Assembly (NCBI GenBank): GCA_006384855.1
Contig: VCJN01002796.1
Location: forward strand, 23,009 to 87,008
DNA: 64,000 bases
Reading direction: 5' to 3'
DNA from: Tetraselmis striata
Taxonomy: Eukaryota; Chlorophyta; Chlorodendrophyceae; Chlorodendrales; Chlorodendraceae
This document shows positions 48,630-60,147 of this stretch, one piece after another. A program made the position numbers and the translations under genes. The number at the start of each line of letters is the position of its first letter. Position 1 is the first letter of the stretch. The notes under the pieces were generated by a model, which had not been told where the DNA came from, did not search any database, and saw nothing but the letters and a program-made list of their open reading frames with translations.

Positions 48630-50140
48630 CCCGATTTGGAACCCGATGGGTGCGCCCTGTCCGACAACCCAAACTTTGGCTTCTTTGATCCACAGCTTGA
48701 GTCCGCCGTACTTGCCCGAGGCAACATCAACGCATCTTCTTCCGCCCGCGAGTATGATTCCTTCCCCAACGATGCTCGTGGATCGGCCAGCTACGCCGCG
48801 GCGGTGCGCGAGGCGTGGGGGCGCCTTCAGACAGCTATCGTTGGCCATCTCGGCTATGCAAACGCCCGCGTGATGGAGCGGGAGGCGGAGGCTGCATGGG
48901 GCTCGCAGAAGGAGTTGGTGGAATTCATGGATCTGGCCAATAGCTCCCTGCTTCAGAATGGGGTGCGCACTCTCCATGACACATGCAAGGAACGGATATT
49001 GTTTGGCCAACTCGACGCGGCGTCGGGCAAGTGGACGGTGTTGGCCATCCCCACTGCGCGGACGGTCATGACTCCGCATGAGCTGATGCAGGAGGTTGCT
49101 GCCGGGTACTTCTTTCTGTCTAGCCAATGCTTGGCCCCGGTGGTTGGGGCCAAATAATTATGCCCTCGATAGAACACAACCCCGTCACTATCGACCTCTA
49201 TATCGACGCGCGCTCATTAACCTTCCGGCACCAGGAGAAGATCACTTGTGTGTACAACACGATGGTATCGCAGACTGATACGCCTTCCGCGTGTTTACGA
49301 TCCGGGTATCGTTGTACGCCCGGATGCCGCTTATTGATCCAGCAGGCCGTGCCTCTCGGCAACACCGTACCTATGGATGGACTAAAGCATTTGTTGGTGC
49401 CGGACGCGGAGCTCTCCCTCCCGGCGTTCCATGCCGTGACAGGGAGCTATCATTCCCGGAGCTTGTAGCCCACGATGTTGCTGGAGTTCAATATTGCTGC
49501 GCGGTACGGGGTAAAGTACATTGCGGTGCCCCGGGCCACGGCTGTGCACGAGTGGATCCGTTTGAGCGCTCTCTGCTGGGCGACATGCAATGGGGGTTGG
49601 CAGTGCGGGATGCGGCGTGGCACAACACGGTGCCGGGACAAAAGGGCTTACTTCGAGACATCATGGACATGTCGGAGTATTAGGGCATGGTCTTTCTTGG
49701 CACAATAATGGCCGGTGAGGTAAGCAAGGCGGGGGTGCGCCGCAATATGCGTGTTATTATTGTCTCATGCTGCTTGGCCGCGGATCGGGGCGCCCTCTCA
49801 TCGCGAGGCACTCGGTGCACCACCCGGGCTCGCCAGGAGGCCTTACTCGCAAGAGATTTCCTCGGAGTCGCATGAGCTTGGTGGCGGCTCGAGAGCGTGT
49901 TCGCTGCCTCATCATACGGCCCAGTCGTCCTTCATCCCGTTGCCCAAGTTACACAGTGCGTCCGTGAATCGCTATCGCACACACGTGCACGCGTGGCCCG
50001 GACTCTGAACCAGGCGCGCATCACTCATCCATCCCGGCTCGTGCGGGATGGGGGCCGCTTTTAAGCGGCTTGCTGTGTTGATCGTTTAGTATTGCTTTAT
50101 TATCGGTTTTTTACTGGCCTTTTTGTAATTCACACAAAAC
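48630..50140 (+). mobile_element. Degenerate retroelement, 3' half with tail
   Basis: The frame from 48636 to 49157 encodes 173 residues including YAAAVREAWGRLQTAIVGHL and WTVLAIPTARTVMTPHELMQ. That last motif resembles the region before the endonuclease-like domain in R2-like algal elements. After a stop, broken frames continue to DAAWHNTVPGQKGLLRDI at 49.6 kb and ADRGALSSRGTRCTTRARQE at 49.8 kb, shared with 28.8-29.4 kb. The 3' tail passes through CATCCCGGCTCGTGCGGGAT and ends near CTGGCCTTTTTGTAATTCAC. Confidence 0.5.
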
Positions 50141-50171
50141 GGCACCATGCATATTACAGTAGTCGTATTTT

Positions 50172-50250
50172 TTTTTCCGCCCCCAGGACAGAACTGGAAT
50201 AAGTGGAACCTTCGCAGCGTCTGAGATGGCCGTTTGGGCATTGCCCGTCG
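50172..50250 (-). repeat. Dispersed repeat B, diverged copy 5
   Basis: It contains CGCCCCCAGGACAGAACTGG, CCTTCGCAGCGTCTGAGATG and GCCGTTTGGGCA, the inverse of the repeat B consensus. In minus sense it is followed by nine A. Confidence 0.65.
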
Positions 50251-50366
50251 TGTTGATATATAATGTAGGGTTTGGTTACAAGGATAGTAGCGTCCAGACG
50301 ACGAGAAAGCACGAAAGAAAAAGCATAAGGACACCCCCAAGCTAACTCCACAAGGACTAGGGGAGT

Positions 50367-50654
50367 GTGCCGAAAAAGCGTAATAATCGTGTGTATGTCT
50401 TTAAGACATGTATGCTAGCGGTTTACGGGTCTGAATTATGGTGTATGGATAAAACTAGCGGCACAAATAAATTACGAAACGGCGTACTCAATCAGTGCTT
50501 GCGGTGCGTTATTGGGGTGGTTAAAAACTCCCTTGGAGTGGCCACTGCACCGATGATGCGGGAATTGGATATTGTGCCCATAGAGGCTAGGGCCGTTGCA
50601 GCACGGGCTCGGGCGTTGCTAAAAGCATCCGACTTGAATACACGTATAACCTAG
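50367..50654 (+). pseudogene. LINE-type reverse transcriptase C-terminal fragment
   Basis: About 95 residues match the conserved post-thumb region of LINE reverse transcriptases: TCMLAVYGSELWCMDK, NGVLNQCLRCVIGV, MMRELDIVPIEARAVAARAR. In intact LINEs this follows the catalytic domain (the YGSELW signature). Upstream catalytic motifs such as YxDD are absent, so it is a truncated copy of a different family from the endonuclease-type elements nearby. Confidence 0.7.
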
Positions 50655-51186
50655 TGAGTAGATCAGCCAAGTCAGGCGCGCCCTATCTCTTGGATGTCGG
50701 GGACTGTGCGGTGGTTAGATCGACTAGCTAGGGCGAACGTAGGGCTGCTAGCTAAGTAGGGGACGCACCTTCCACTTGAGTGGAGGTCACTAGCCGCGCG
50801 CGCGCGATGCCGCTAAACAAGTAAAGGCATCGGTGTGGGCGCGTTTACTTACGAATCGTCGGCATATGAGTTTGCCCGTACTACAACCTAGGGTATATAT
50901 ATGTCCATGCGTCTTGTGCGTCAAACCCGTTGCCACAATACATTGTGGATGTCCTGCGGCGGGGGTCGTGGCCGGGCTGCACATATGATACGATTACGCA
51001 CCTGAGTATTTCCTACCACCCGCCGATTGGCCCGGATTCACGCCATTCCTGAGCGGTGTTCCTTGAACACTGCCATGCATATGGCGGAATAATTTATGAG
51101 TGTAAGTGAATATGAGCCTATCGAACATATGTTGGTGGAGACAGTGCCCTCGGTGGGGGTAGGTATCACCGCCGTCATAATTTGGG

Positions 51187-51468
51187 GTGTCAGTTCTTGA
51201 GTTTAGGGATTTTATTAGTGGTCATCAGGTTATTGCGTCAACTACACATGAGGACTTAACTGCCTTTATTTTGGGTGCCCCCCCCCTTCCCTTCAGCACG
51301 GCGCCCTGGATTTTACTGGGAATTGGAAAATTTTCTAGTTATGGCTTCGGGCCCTCCCTCACATTGATTTCTTTGTTGCACATGTATCGCACTCCCGAAA
51401 TGCTTCGCTCCGCGGGATGGGGCTTGCCCCAACTTTCATTACTCGAATGGGCCGACGCCCACAGGTAG
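51187..51468 (+). other. Short open frame of unknown nature
   Basis: About 93 codons read as a plausible globular protein (LEFRDFISGHQVIASTTHED, ILLGIGKFSSYGFGPSLTL, LPQLSLLEWADAHR). No ATG supports the start, no family is recognised, and repeats lie on both sides. It may be a remnant of a mobile element. Confidence 0.25.
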
Positions 51469-51629
51469 GGCGGCCTTTTCGTTGTCAGTGCCGGGTATTT
51501 TGATGACGGCAGTGTTTTAGACGGTGATCCAACAGTATTGGGAATTCCGTCTCTGGCCTCTAATTAGTCTTCGAGAATGCTTTGGCGATTTGTATGTTGA
51601 CGATTTGCATGTTGCGATTTGCATGCACG

Positions 51630-51750
51630 AAGCCTCGCCTTTCCAGGGCTTTCCGTAACTGGATCGCTGCCCAAACGGCCGTCGTAGGGACGCTGCAAGG
51701 GTATCACTGTTGCCAGTGAATCCTGTCCCGGGGGCCAAAAAAAGCCTAAT
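51630..51750 (+). repeat. Dispersed repeat B, copy 6
   Basis: CTCGCCTTTCCAGGGCTTTC, CGTAACTGGATCGCTGCCCA, AACGGCCGTCGTAGGGACGC and CCTGTCCCGGGGGCC, then seven A. Confidence 0.8.
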
Positions 51751-52296
51751 AATCGCGTCTTTAGGATCACCGCGTCTTTAGGATCAACCCCCATATTTTC
51801 AGGAGATGAGGTAGCAGCAGTACTGTATTTTCATCAGGTATTTTCAGGATATATTTTCAGGATAAGGATAACCAGCAGTCCTTATTATAGCGACTTCCAG
51901 TCGCGGAAAACAGCAAAAGAAAGGGTCGTCGTACTACGGGTGACCCATGGCCTGGTCGTACTGCTCGTACGTGGGCTGGCACCCCTTTTAGCCTACCTGT
52001 ACTTGAATCCGTCGCGCTGACTCGTCCCGATCGTCGTCGTTGGGTACCTGCAGCGACAAAGGATGTGCCCGCGCGACAATCCACTTTTTTTTGAAACGGT
52101 AGACGCTGCTGAGCACACTTGCGGTACAATACCTGGTAGGCCACTAGCGGGATCCCGTTCACCTGCGACGAAGCCGCTCATCTGCTACGAGTACCGGCAC
52201 CTTCGGAGCTGGGCGGCGAGAGGGCCACGCGGCGCACCGTAGCGGGCGCCACCTCCCAACCCGACCAACCGCCGCGGCGGCGGATTCGTCCCGACG

Positions 52297-52507
52297 ATGA
52301 TGGCTGCTCGCCTGCGTCACCCGCGTGCCTGGGCTGGCCTGCTGCTGGCGGTGGCGGTGGCGGCGGCGGTTAATGGTTCCCCCGCCACGGAGGTTGCATA
52401 CCAGGCGCTGGGGCTGCCACCGGGCACGCCGCCGGGCGAGGTTGTGGACGCCTTCGTGGACCTGGTGATGCTGCAGCGCAGCCTGGCGATGGACGGCGGG
52501 GTGACCT

Positions 52508-52539
<32 letters not shown>

Positions 52540-55500
52540 CCGGTTACGACCACCCACCATGCCGTCCTCCCTCCCCGGCACAACCCCGCCTTGCCTCTGG
52601 TATTGTGGGCACACACCTCTGCCAACTAGGCACGGCGGCTACTGACCCCGTCCACCGCCCTGTGCAGGGGGAGGAGGAGCTGGCTGGTTCCTACCGAGAG
52701 CTCAAGGTCCGCCTGGCCCCGAGGGCTGAGAGGAGTGGCAGCCCCGACCACCGCAGCATGGCGCGCATGTGCGCAGCTGGGGTGCATGTGCCGCGCCCGC
52801 CCTGCTAAGTCCCCTTTTCCGCCCCCCTCCCAAACAGGAGGCGCTGCTGGCCGTACTCGCTGCCGCCGGCGCCTCCAGCTGCCCCGCCAGCTATGGGGAG
52901 GAGCCGGTGCGGCGATCTACCGACTCACGAGTCCCCCCGGGGGTTGACGGAGAGCCAAGGGGGGCAAAGGGAGCGGGGGGGCTGACGCATGCGTGTGTGA
53001 TCCCTTACAGGATACTGCCGACACGGCCGCCAAGCAGATGCCAGCGGTGCCGGAGGTCATGGACGGTAGCGTGGTCTCTCAGGCCATTGAGCATGTACGC
53101 CCCCCGCACAGCCCCAGCCCGTGTGCACGGATGCCGTCTCCCTGCCTGCCGCCCTCCCTGGCTCCCTCGTGCACACAACGGGAGCTGACTACCCCCCCAC
53201 TCGCCCCCACCACCACCCCTCTTTCGCGCCCTATTGACGCACGTGCAGCTCAATGCCGGGAATGTCAAAAGTGCGCTCTTCCTGCTCAGCAAGTACCTGG
53301 AGGTGCACCCCAGGGACCTCACCGCCCTGATGGTGCGCGGCACGGGCTTGGCGCTCCAGAAGCAGCTGCCGGTGGGCGCCCCCGCCCGCCCTCTGCTACA
53401 GTGCAGTGTGGGCGCCGCCGTTGGCGCAGCTCACCTCCCCAGGCCCCGTGGCCCCAGCCCTGCCTTCTGGGTCCGGTGCCTGCGGCCGGGGCGCCAAGCC
53501 AGGCGGCGCAGCCGGCCAGCTCCCCGTCAGCACCCAGGATCGGGCTCGTGATGGCCTGTCCTGCCGTGCTCATGGAGGGCAGCCAGCTGCGCAGGGGGGA
53601 ACTGACGCCCCCGCCGGACCGGCAACACCGCGGCAGGAGGCCAAGGCGGACTTTGACACCGTCGTCGAAGTGGCGCCGCAGCTGGCGGAGGGGTACAAGC
53701 GCCGGTCGCAGGTGCGTCCCTGGGCGCATTGTGGGGCAGGGGCAGCGCCGGCAGCTTGGCACCGCCACTCTGGCGCCCCCCCACCACAACCACAACCACC
53801 GCCACCACCACTCGCTCACCGCCCAACCACCTCCGCCCACCCAAGGTCGTGTCAGCGCTCGGCGACGACGATGCCGCCATGGCGGACCTCGTCATCGCGG
53901 AGCGCTACTGCCCGCCGAACGAGCGCTCGCAGGTGCTGGGCATCAAGGCGATGCTGCAGCACAAGATGGGGGACTTCGTCTCGTGCGAGGCCAGCTTCCA
54001 GGTGACCATCCCCACCCCCCGACCCCTCTGGCCCAAGCCCGAAGATGTCTATACCTCTGACGCTCAAAGCTGCCGCCCATCTGTGGCGGGCTGCGCAGGA
54101 GCTCACCCGGCTGGAGCCCACCAACGCGATCGCCTGGAACATGCGCGGCCTGTGCGCCGCTAGCCAGGGGAAAATCAAGGTGCGGCACATCCCCGGATGA
54201 GCGCACCGATAGAGAGGGCCGCCGTATGGTTTTAGCTGACAGCACCGCTGCCTTGGCTGCGGGGACAGGCGAGCCTGCCCTTTTACCGCAAGTGCATCGC
54301 GCTCAACCCGCACATCCGCGAGGCGCACTCCAACTACGCGGACGCGCTGAAGGAGACGGGCGACCTGGCGGCGCTGGAGAAGGTGGTGCGCGCGCCGGAG
54401 CTGCAGGGCACGAAGGACAAGCTGGCGGTGAAGGCGTTCCTGCACCTCGTGGAGAGCCACCAGGTGGCGGGCAACCACGCGTACTGCGTGCAGCTGCTGG
54501 ATGAGTACAACCCCGCCACGTGCGGGGACCTGGTGCCCCCCCCCCCCCCCCCCCTTGCAGCTCACTATGCCCTCTCCATGCATCCTCCCTTGCTCCATTG
54601 CGCACACATTTGCATTTGGGTTTGCAGTTACGCATCACCGTTTTCGACGCCCTCGGAAAGGAGCTGGGGACCGTTTAATCATCTGGAAATCTATGCGAAT
54701 AGACCGCAAGTAGAGCACGGAACCTCTGACTCATTGGTGCAGAACAATTCATGTGTTTGGGAGACTCAAAAACCCAGTCAGATGCCTTTGGTGCGAGCAC
54801 AGCTGACTGCCTCCCCGCCCCCCTCCTCGCAGCAAATCCATTGCTACTACGTGCGGGGGCACTGCATGCAGGCGCTGGGGCAGTACCGCCAGGCGGCCGG
54901 CGAGTACGCCATGGCGCTGCAGAGCCCGCTCGGGCCGGGCGTGGACCGGGACACCGCCACGCGGCAGGTGCAGTCGTTCTACATGAAGGTGCGCCGCGGC
55001 TGGGGCCCTGCGCCGAATGAAAACCGCAACGACGCGCAAACCCATCCGCGTAGCAGCCGCCCCAGGCGCATGCCCCGAGGAACACCGGTGTGGCACCGCC
55101 TTGATGCCACGCCCACAACATCCATTCACAACACTCTGCCGAGCCGGCCACGGGCCGGGTCAGCAGCACATCCTCGGCGTTGCCCCCCCCCCCCCCCCAC
55201 ACACACTGGCGGAAAGACTGCATTCATGCGCACGTCTATCAGACTGTGCCATGAACACAGCACAGCGTCATCGACTCCCCTCGGTCTACACAATTCATTG
55301 GCTCCAGTGAACGGCCGATGAAATGGCCCTGCTGGCTGCTGGCGCCCGTGACTGTGCCTGAACACCCCCATCGCCCGCTCCCCACGGAATCCCGCCGACC
55401 CAGGAGCTGGCCCTCTACTACGGCAACCACGTGGACAGCAACCTGACCGAGTGGAACATGGTGGGCAGGGCGCCAGCCCGGGCGCTGCTCGAGTGTGCGG

Positions 55501-57543
55501 CTGTCTGTGCCTGCATCGGCAAGGGAACAGGGGGCTGCGGGCTGAGCGCCTGCGCTGCGCGGGGGTCCAGGACAACGACGTCGAGCCGCAGCTGAAGGAG
55601 CAGTGGACCAAGCGAGACGCCCCTACCAGCGAGTTTCTGCAGACGTACAAGATGCAGCCGGGGCTGTACCCGCTGGACATCCCGCCAGCGGTGAAGGAGC
55701 ACCCAGGGGTGCGCCGCGCCGCCGCTCCCTCGCTGCCCATGCGGCGCCAAGGGCGCGTGGACCATGACGGAGAAGGGCATATTTAGCTCCCGCGCCTCCC
55801 CCAACATACATGGGGCGCATTGTACCCTCCCATGGCCCCGAATCCTGACCACGGCGTGCCTCTTCCCCCGAGCGGCTAGGTCCCCACCCTGCTGGAGGCC
55901 GCCGCTGTGCTCGGCCCCATGATCCACTACCGCCAGGCGGGCTTTGCCGCCAACCGGCGCACGCAGCGCATGGCCGGCCTCGCCATCATCGAGGCCGCGC
56001 AGGCGCTCAGGCAGGCGATAGACGCGCACAAGATCGGCACACCGGTGAAGCCCACCTTTTTTCAACCCCCCCCCCCCCCCCCCCTCCCCCTGCTGTTGGG
56101 AGTTTCTGGCCCCTTTAGGCGGCTGGCTTGCTGGAGTGGCTGATCCCCCCCCCCCCCCCTTCCCCCTGCTGTTGGGAGTTTCTGGCCCCTTTAGGCGGCT
56201 GGCTTGCTGGAGTGGCTGACCCCCCCCCCCCCCTTCCCCCCTCTCATTACCCCGGTGCGCCGCCGCAGCTGCAAGTCTCAAACGCCGGCTCCTCGGGCGT
56301 GTACGAAGACAGAAGCGGCAGCCACGAGTTTGGCTGGCGCGACATGTACGACATCCTCGTGCGCTGGCGGCAGCTCACCGAGCCCAACGACGCGGTGGGT
56401 GTGCCTCCGCTGCCGCCGCTACGGCGCTCGCTGTGGCGGCGCAGAGGCCCGCGTGCCCGCCGCCCGCGGAGCGAAAGTCAGCTGACTCTGCGCGCGGTGC
56501 GGCAGGTGATCTGGATCGACCGCCTGTCGGACACGGGGCTGACGGAGGGCTTTGGCGCGCACACGCCCATCGTGATCGGGCAGTACCTGAGCCAGCGCTA
56601 CGGGAGCAACCTGCCGCGCGGCATCGAGCTCTTCAAGGAGGAGGTCGCGCAGTCGGGTACCCCCCCCCCCCCCCCCCTCCCCCTTTCGCTGGCACCCTCA
56701 GCCGCTCCACCCCCTGACGCCGCCAGCCTCCCTGTCTCTGAACCCGGCCCTGCCCCTTCCCGCCAATACCTCGGCACCCCGCTGCAGGCGGCTTCTTCAG
56801 CGTGGACAACCAGTGGATGCCGCTGGAGGCGGAGCAGCTGGGCGCGATGGCGCAGGCCACCACCCTGTCCGACCTGTACCGTGCCATGCAGTGGGTGCCC
56901 TGCCCGCCTGCGATCCGGGAAAAAAGGGGGGGGGGGGGGGGGCGCCTGCTGGTGGGGTGGTTGCGCGCAGCCGCCGTCTGAGCCTGCTCGCCGCTGCCAG
57001 GACCTCGGGCTGGACCACCATCATGATCAACAGCACGCGGGAGCCGGAGCTGCGGATGGAGGCCACCCGCTTGACGCTGCTGCGGCGGCCAGGGAAGGTA
57101 CGAGGCCCCGGGGGGGGGGGGGGGGGGGGGGGTTTCTCCGCTGTGCGGTGGCTCGCCTGCGGTTGTGGGGCTATTGGTGCGCAGACATTGGGCTGGGTGG
57201 CGCCAGGGTCGCCGCATCACACCACAGACGACTCTGTTGATGATCGGTTCCTCTAGGAAGAGGCCAATCGGATTAAACGGCGCGGACAGGGACGGCGAGA
57301 GCGAGGTGGCGCGCGGCTTGCGATTCCGCGCAGGAGGCAGCCAAGCCTAACAGGGCAGCGCTGACCGCTGCGGCTGCCCCCCTTCTTCCCCGCCCCCCCC
57401 TCCCCGCGCGGCAGGCCGACTCGTTCGACTTCTCCATCCGCACGCCCGTGACCCCCTCGCGCATCGTCCTGTTTGCCAAGGAGATGGACGCGCTGTGGGA
57501 CATGTTCATGGAGGCCGCCGCCGCGGGTGCGCCCCGACTCCCC

Positions 57544-57574
<31 letters not shown>

Positions 57575-58165
57575 AACCCCTTGCCCGCTCACTCCTTGAC
57601 CGTATGTGCCAGGCAACCTGCCCGCCGCGGCGCGCGTGACGCTGCAGATCGCCTACTACTGGTACAACCTCATGTCGCTGGCGCGCGGCACCGCCGCCGT
57701 GGGCTTCATCGGCATCCACGCCATGTTCCTGGCGCTGGGCATGCCTGTGGTGGAGTACGCGCCCAAGGTGCGTGCGCAGCCGCGCCAAAGGGAAAGGAGG
57801 AGGGGGGGGGGGGGGGGGGGGGGGAGGTCGAGAAGGGCGGCGTGCTGGAGCAGCTGAGCCGGCGGGTAACTCAGCGCGCCCGCCCGCACTCACTGCAGGG
57901 CTTCCAGCTGGACTGGGCCGCCATCTTCAACCGCGACCCCGAGCCCTTTGTGGAGGCCGTCAGCGCGTGGCTGTACCCGCCCGCAGCGCGCGGCGAGGCG
58001 GTGCCGGCGGCCGCCGCCAGCGACTGCGGCGCCGCGTTCTGCTCGCCCGCGGACATTTCGGCCCCGGAGCTGCCGCCGCTCGCGGAGGCGCTGCCCACCA
58101 TCCGGCAGCGCGTGCGGCTGCTCAACGATGCCGTGGCGGAGCAGCTCAGCCAGATGTCAGACTAG
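52297..58165 (+). CDS. TTC13: TTC13-like tetratricopeptide repeat protein, 20 exons
   Basis: Predicted 873 residues, phase-consistent from ATG to stop. Exons: 52297-52500, 52668-52706, 52838-52906, 53011-53094, 53249-53371, 53637-53711, 53846-54001, 54099-54179, 54269-54532, 54833-54988, 55404-55460, 55571-55708, 55880-56044, 56269-56394, 56506-56656, 56788-56890, 57001-57097, 57415-57526, 57613-57767 and 57899-58165. A signal peptide (AGLLLAVAVAAAVNGS) starts the protein. TPR-like helical pairs follow (SALFLLSKYLEVHPRDLTAL, LEPTNAIAWNMRGLCAASQG, PFYRKCIALNPHIREAHSNY). The C-terminal half matches the TTC13-specific region: GWRDMYDILVRWRQLTEPND, then a WIDRL motif, IAYYWYNLMSLARGTAAVGF, and LPTIRQRVRLLNDA near the end. 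Length is close to animal TTC13 (about 860). Molecular function is unknown in any organism I can cite. The signal peptide implies a secretory-pathway location. Confidence 0.88.
56080..56231 (+). repeat. 76-bp tandem duplication inside an intron
   Basis: The unit TGCTGTTGGGAGTTTCTGGC-CCCTTTAGGCGGCTGGCTTG-CTGGAGTGGCTGA with its poly-C flank occurs twice, 76 bp apart, in the intron between exons 13 and 14 of the TTC13-like gene. The copies are essentially identical. Confidence 0.92.
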
Positions 58166-58314
58166 TGAGGAGCACCTGTACATATCACCCCCTTGCAGAT
58201 ACCCGGAAAGGCAGGCATAGGCGCCAAGAACCGATTGGCATAGGGACCTCCACCACCCTCCCAGGTGTCCTCAAGCGACCTTTACTGTGTTGCCACAAGA
58301 CAGTCGACCATGTT

Positions 58315-58521
58315 AACTTTTTGGTTACAGGGAGAGCGTCCAGAGAATGCACGCAAAGTACTGGGGAAGGAAAAAGCCTACATTTAAGCAGAACCCTCTT
58401 AGCGCCGGGCCGCGGGGCTCGGCGATGCGGCGCAGGTGAGGATTCAAGATCGATGTAGGCTTTTTCCTCCCCCAGTACTTTGCGTGCATTCTCCGGACGC
58501 TCTCCCTGTAACCAAAAAGTT
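58315..58521. repeat. Inverted repeat with 69-bp arms and 69-bp spacer
   Basis: Left arm 58315-58383 (from AACTTTTTGGTTACAGGGAG to AAGCCTACAT) is the reverse complement of right arm 58453-58521 at 67 of 69 positions. The spacer 58384-58452 is GC-rich. It starts 149 bp after the TTC13-like stop codon. It could be a foldback/MITE-type element or a hairpin RNA precursor. Confidence 0.95.
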
Positions 58522-58569
58522 CATGAGGGGAGCCCGATTCCGTCCGCTGTTCAAATTATCGTAAGGGCA

Positions 58570-58604
58570 TTAGGGTTTAGGGTTTTCGACAACCCAAACC
58601 CTAA
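58570..58604. repeat. Head-to-head telomere-like motif
   Basis: TTAGGGTTTAGGGTT is followed after six bases by AACCCAAACCCTAA. This is G-strand telomere-like sequence joined to C-strand sequence. More TTTAGGG-like debris lies at 23.75-23.93 kb. Confidence 0.6.
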
Positions 58605-59988
58605 CTCCCTAAAAACCCCACGGTGCCGACTGACGCCGGCGTTACACCCCGGGCAGGAGTACCGGGAAGCCGAGCAGCGCGCTTTCGTGCCGTGCCAGCC
58701 CAGGGCGGCCGTGACGATGCGCATGCCTAGCGCACGCGTGTCCCGCTATGCTGGCGTTGTGTGTGTGTCGGAACACTCGTAGGGGCGTTATTATAGTTAT
58801 CCCAGTTGTGGATGGAGGGAGGGCATCAGCCGAGCGTCAGCGTGTGCTGCGCATGTTGCTGATTCACAACGGGCTGCGCATTACAGGTTTGTGATGGGTT
58901 GCTTGGGCGGAATCACCGATCGAAAGCATCGCAGCCGTCTATTTAGAAACACTTTGGGGCGGGGGAGCGGTCACAAGCACCATCGCCTTTATACTATTGC
59001 CGCGCAGAAAGTACCTGTACCAGCCGGTGGGCGCTGCCGGTGTACCTGTTGCCGTAGACACGGCGTCTCTATAAGATGATCATCAGGCGTGCTTGCGTGA
59101 TCCGGTTCTGCAGCATAAACTGCCTAGCCATCGCGTGTCTGTACCTGCTGCGCGCGGCGACTATATTAACACGAGTACGGACTCTCGACAGTGGTCATTC
59201 ATAAACATTAATGAAATGCAGTAGGATGGTGGGTAGGTATGCGGGTGTGCATTTCTTCCTACAAGAAAAAAGGAATTGGTTAACGCGACAATCCGGCGCC
59301 GTCAGCTTTTGTGGCTGTTCGCGCCCCTGCTGGTCAGGCAGGGCACCGCGGGAGGTGGTGCTAGAGCTAGAGCTGCTAGTGACTGTGATCATTCTGCTGA
59401 AAACTCTGACTCAGCAGCGTCGTCTCCCTCTGCACAATGAAATCGCACAGCGCGTTCTGCACGCTCAGAGGGGCTGCAGTTAATTGGTCACCGCCCACTT
59501 CAGCGGCAGCTCTGTAACACTTGATGCTGCTGATGTAGATTGGGATGGTGTGCATTCTGGATGTTCGGAGGGTGCGTATGAGTGATGCTGACGTGTCGTG
59601 CTTTACGTGTGCACGTGCCGCCGGGTGCATGCCACCATTGAATTGGGTCTTTCGCCGCTACATGTGTCCATGTTGCGCCTACTTTGTCCAACAACGCCTC
59701 TCGTATCAAAATAACGTGCACCGCCATACACACGGGCACACACACACATGCACGCATGCGCCCAAGCCGCGAAGGCGCACAAGCACCCACATTCCCCCAT
59801 TCCCATGAACAAGAAAAGCGCAATATTATAGCGTAAACGGTAGAGGCCTCTATACTTCACTTTTGACTCACTGAAAATGGGACAATTTACTAGCTCACGG
59901 CCAAACAATGTACTACAGACATACATATACAGCGCAAAGTACTGTACTCGCCGTCGCCGCCGCCATCCCTTCTCTCGCCCACTCGAGT

Positions 59989-60024
<36 letters not shown>

Positions 60025-60147
60025 CTGCGCAGTACCACTACCTTTCCACCACCGCCAAGGCCGCCCCAGAACCCAAACCGTGGCCGACAGCCGTTCATAG
60101 GATCCCACGCGACACTCACTGGCCTGCGGGGTCTTAACTTTCATAAA
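58605..60147. other. Intergenic region upstream of the cassette gene
   Basis: Open frames here show no recognisable family. There is a CA-rich stretch at 59.73-59.76 kb, and a poly-G run of about 32 bases sits at 59993-60024, about 125 bp before the predicted start codon. Confidence 0.5.
59993..60024 (+). repeat. Poly-G tract upstream of gene
   Basis: About 32 consecutive G, one of the longest homopolymers in the window; potential quadruplex former. Confidence 0.95.

Noticed and set aside
59211-59483. Plus-strand open frame of about 90 codons
   Set aside because: No ATG in good context, no motif and no neighbouring splice partners; left as intergenic.
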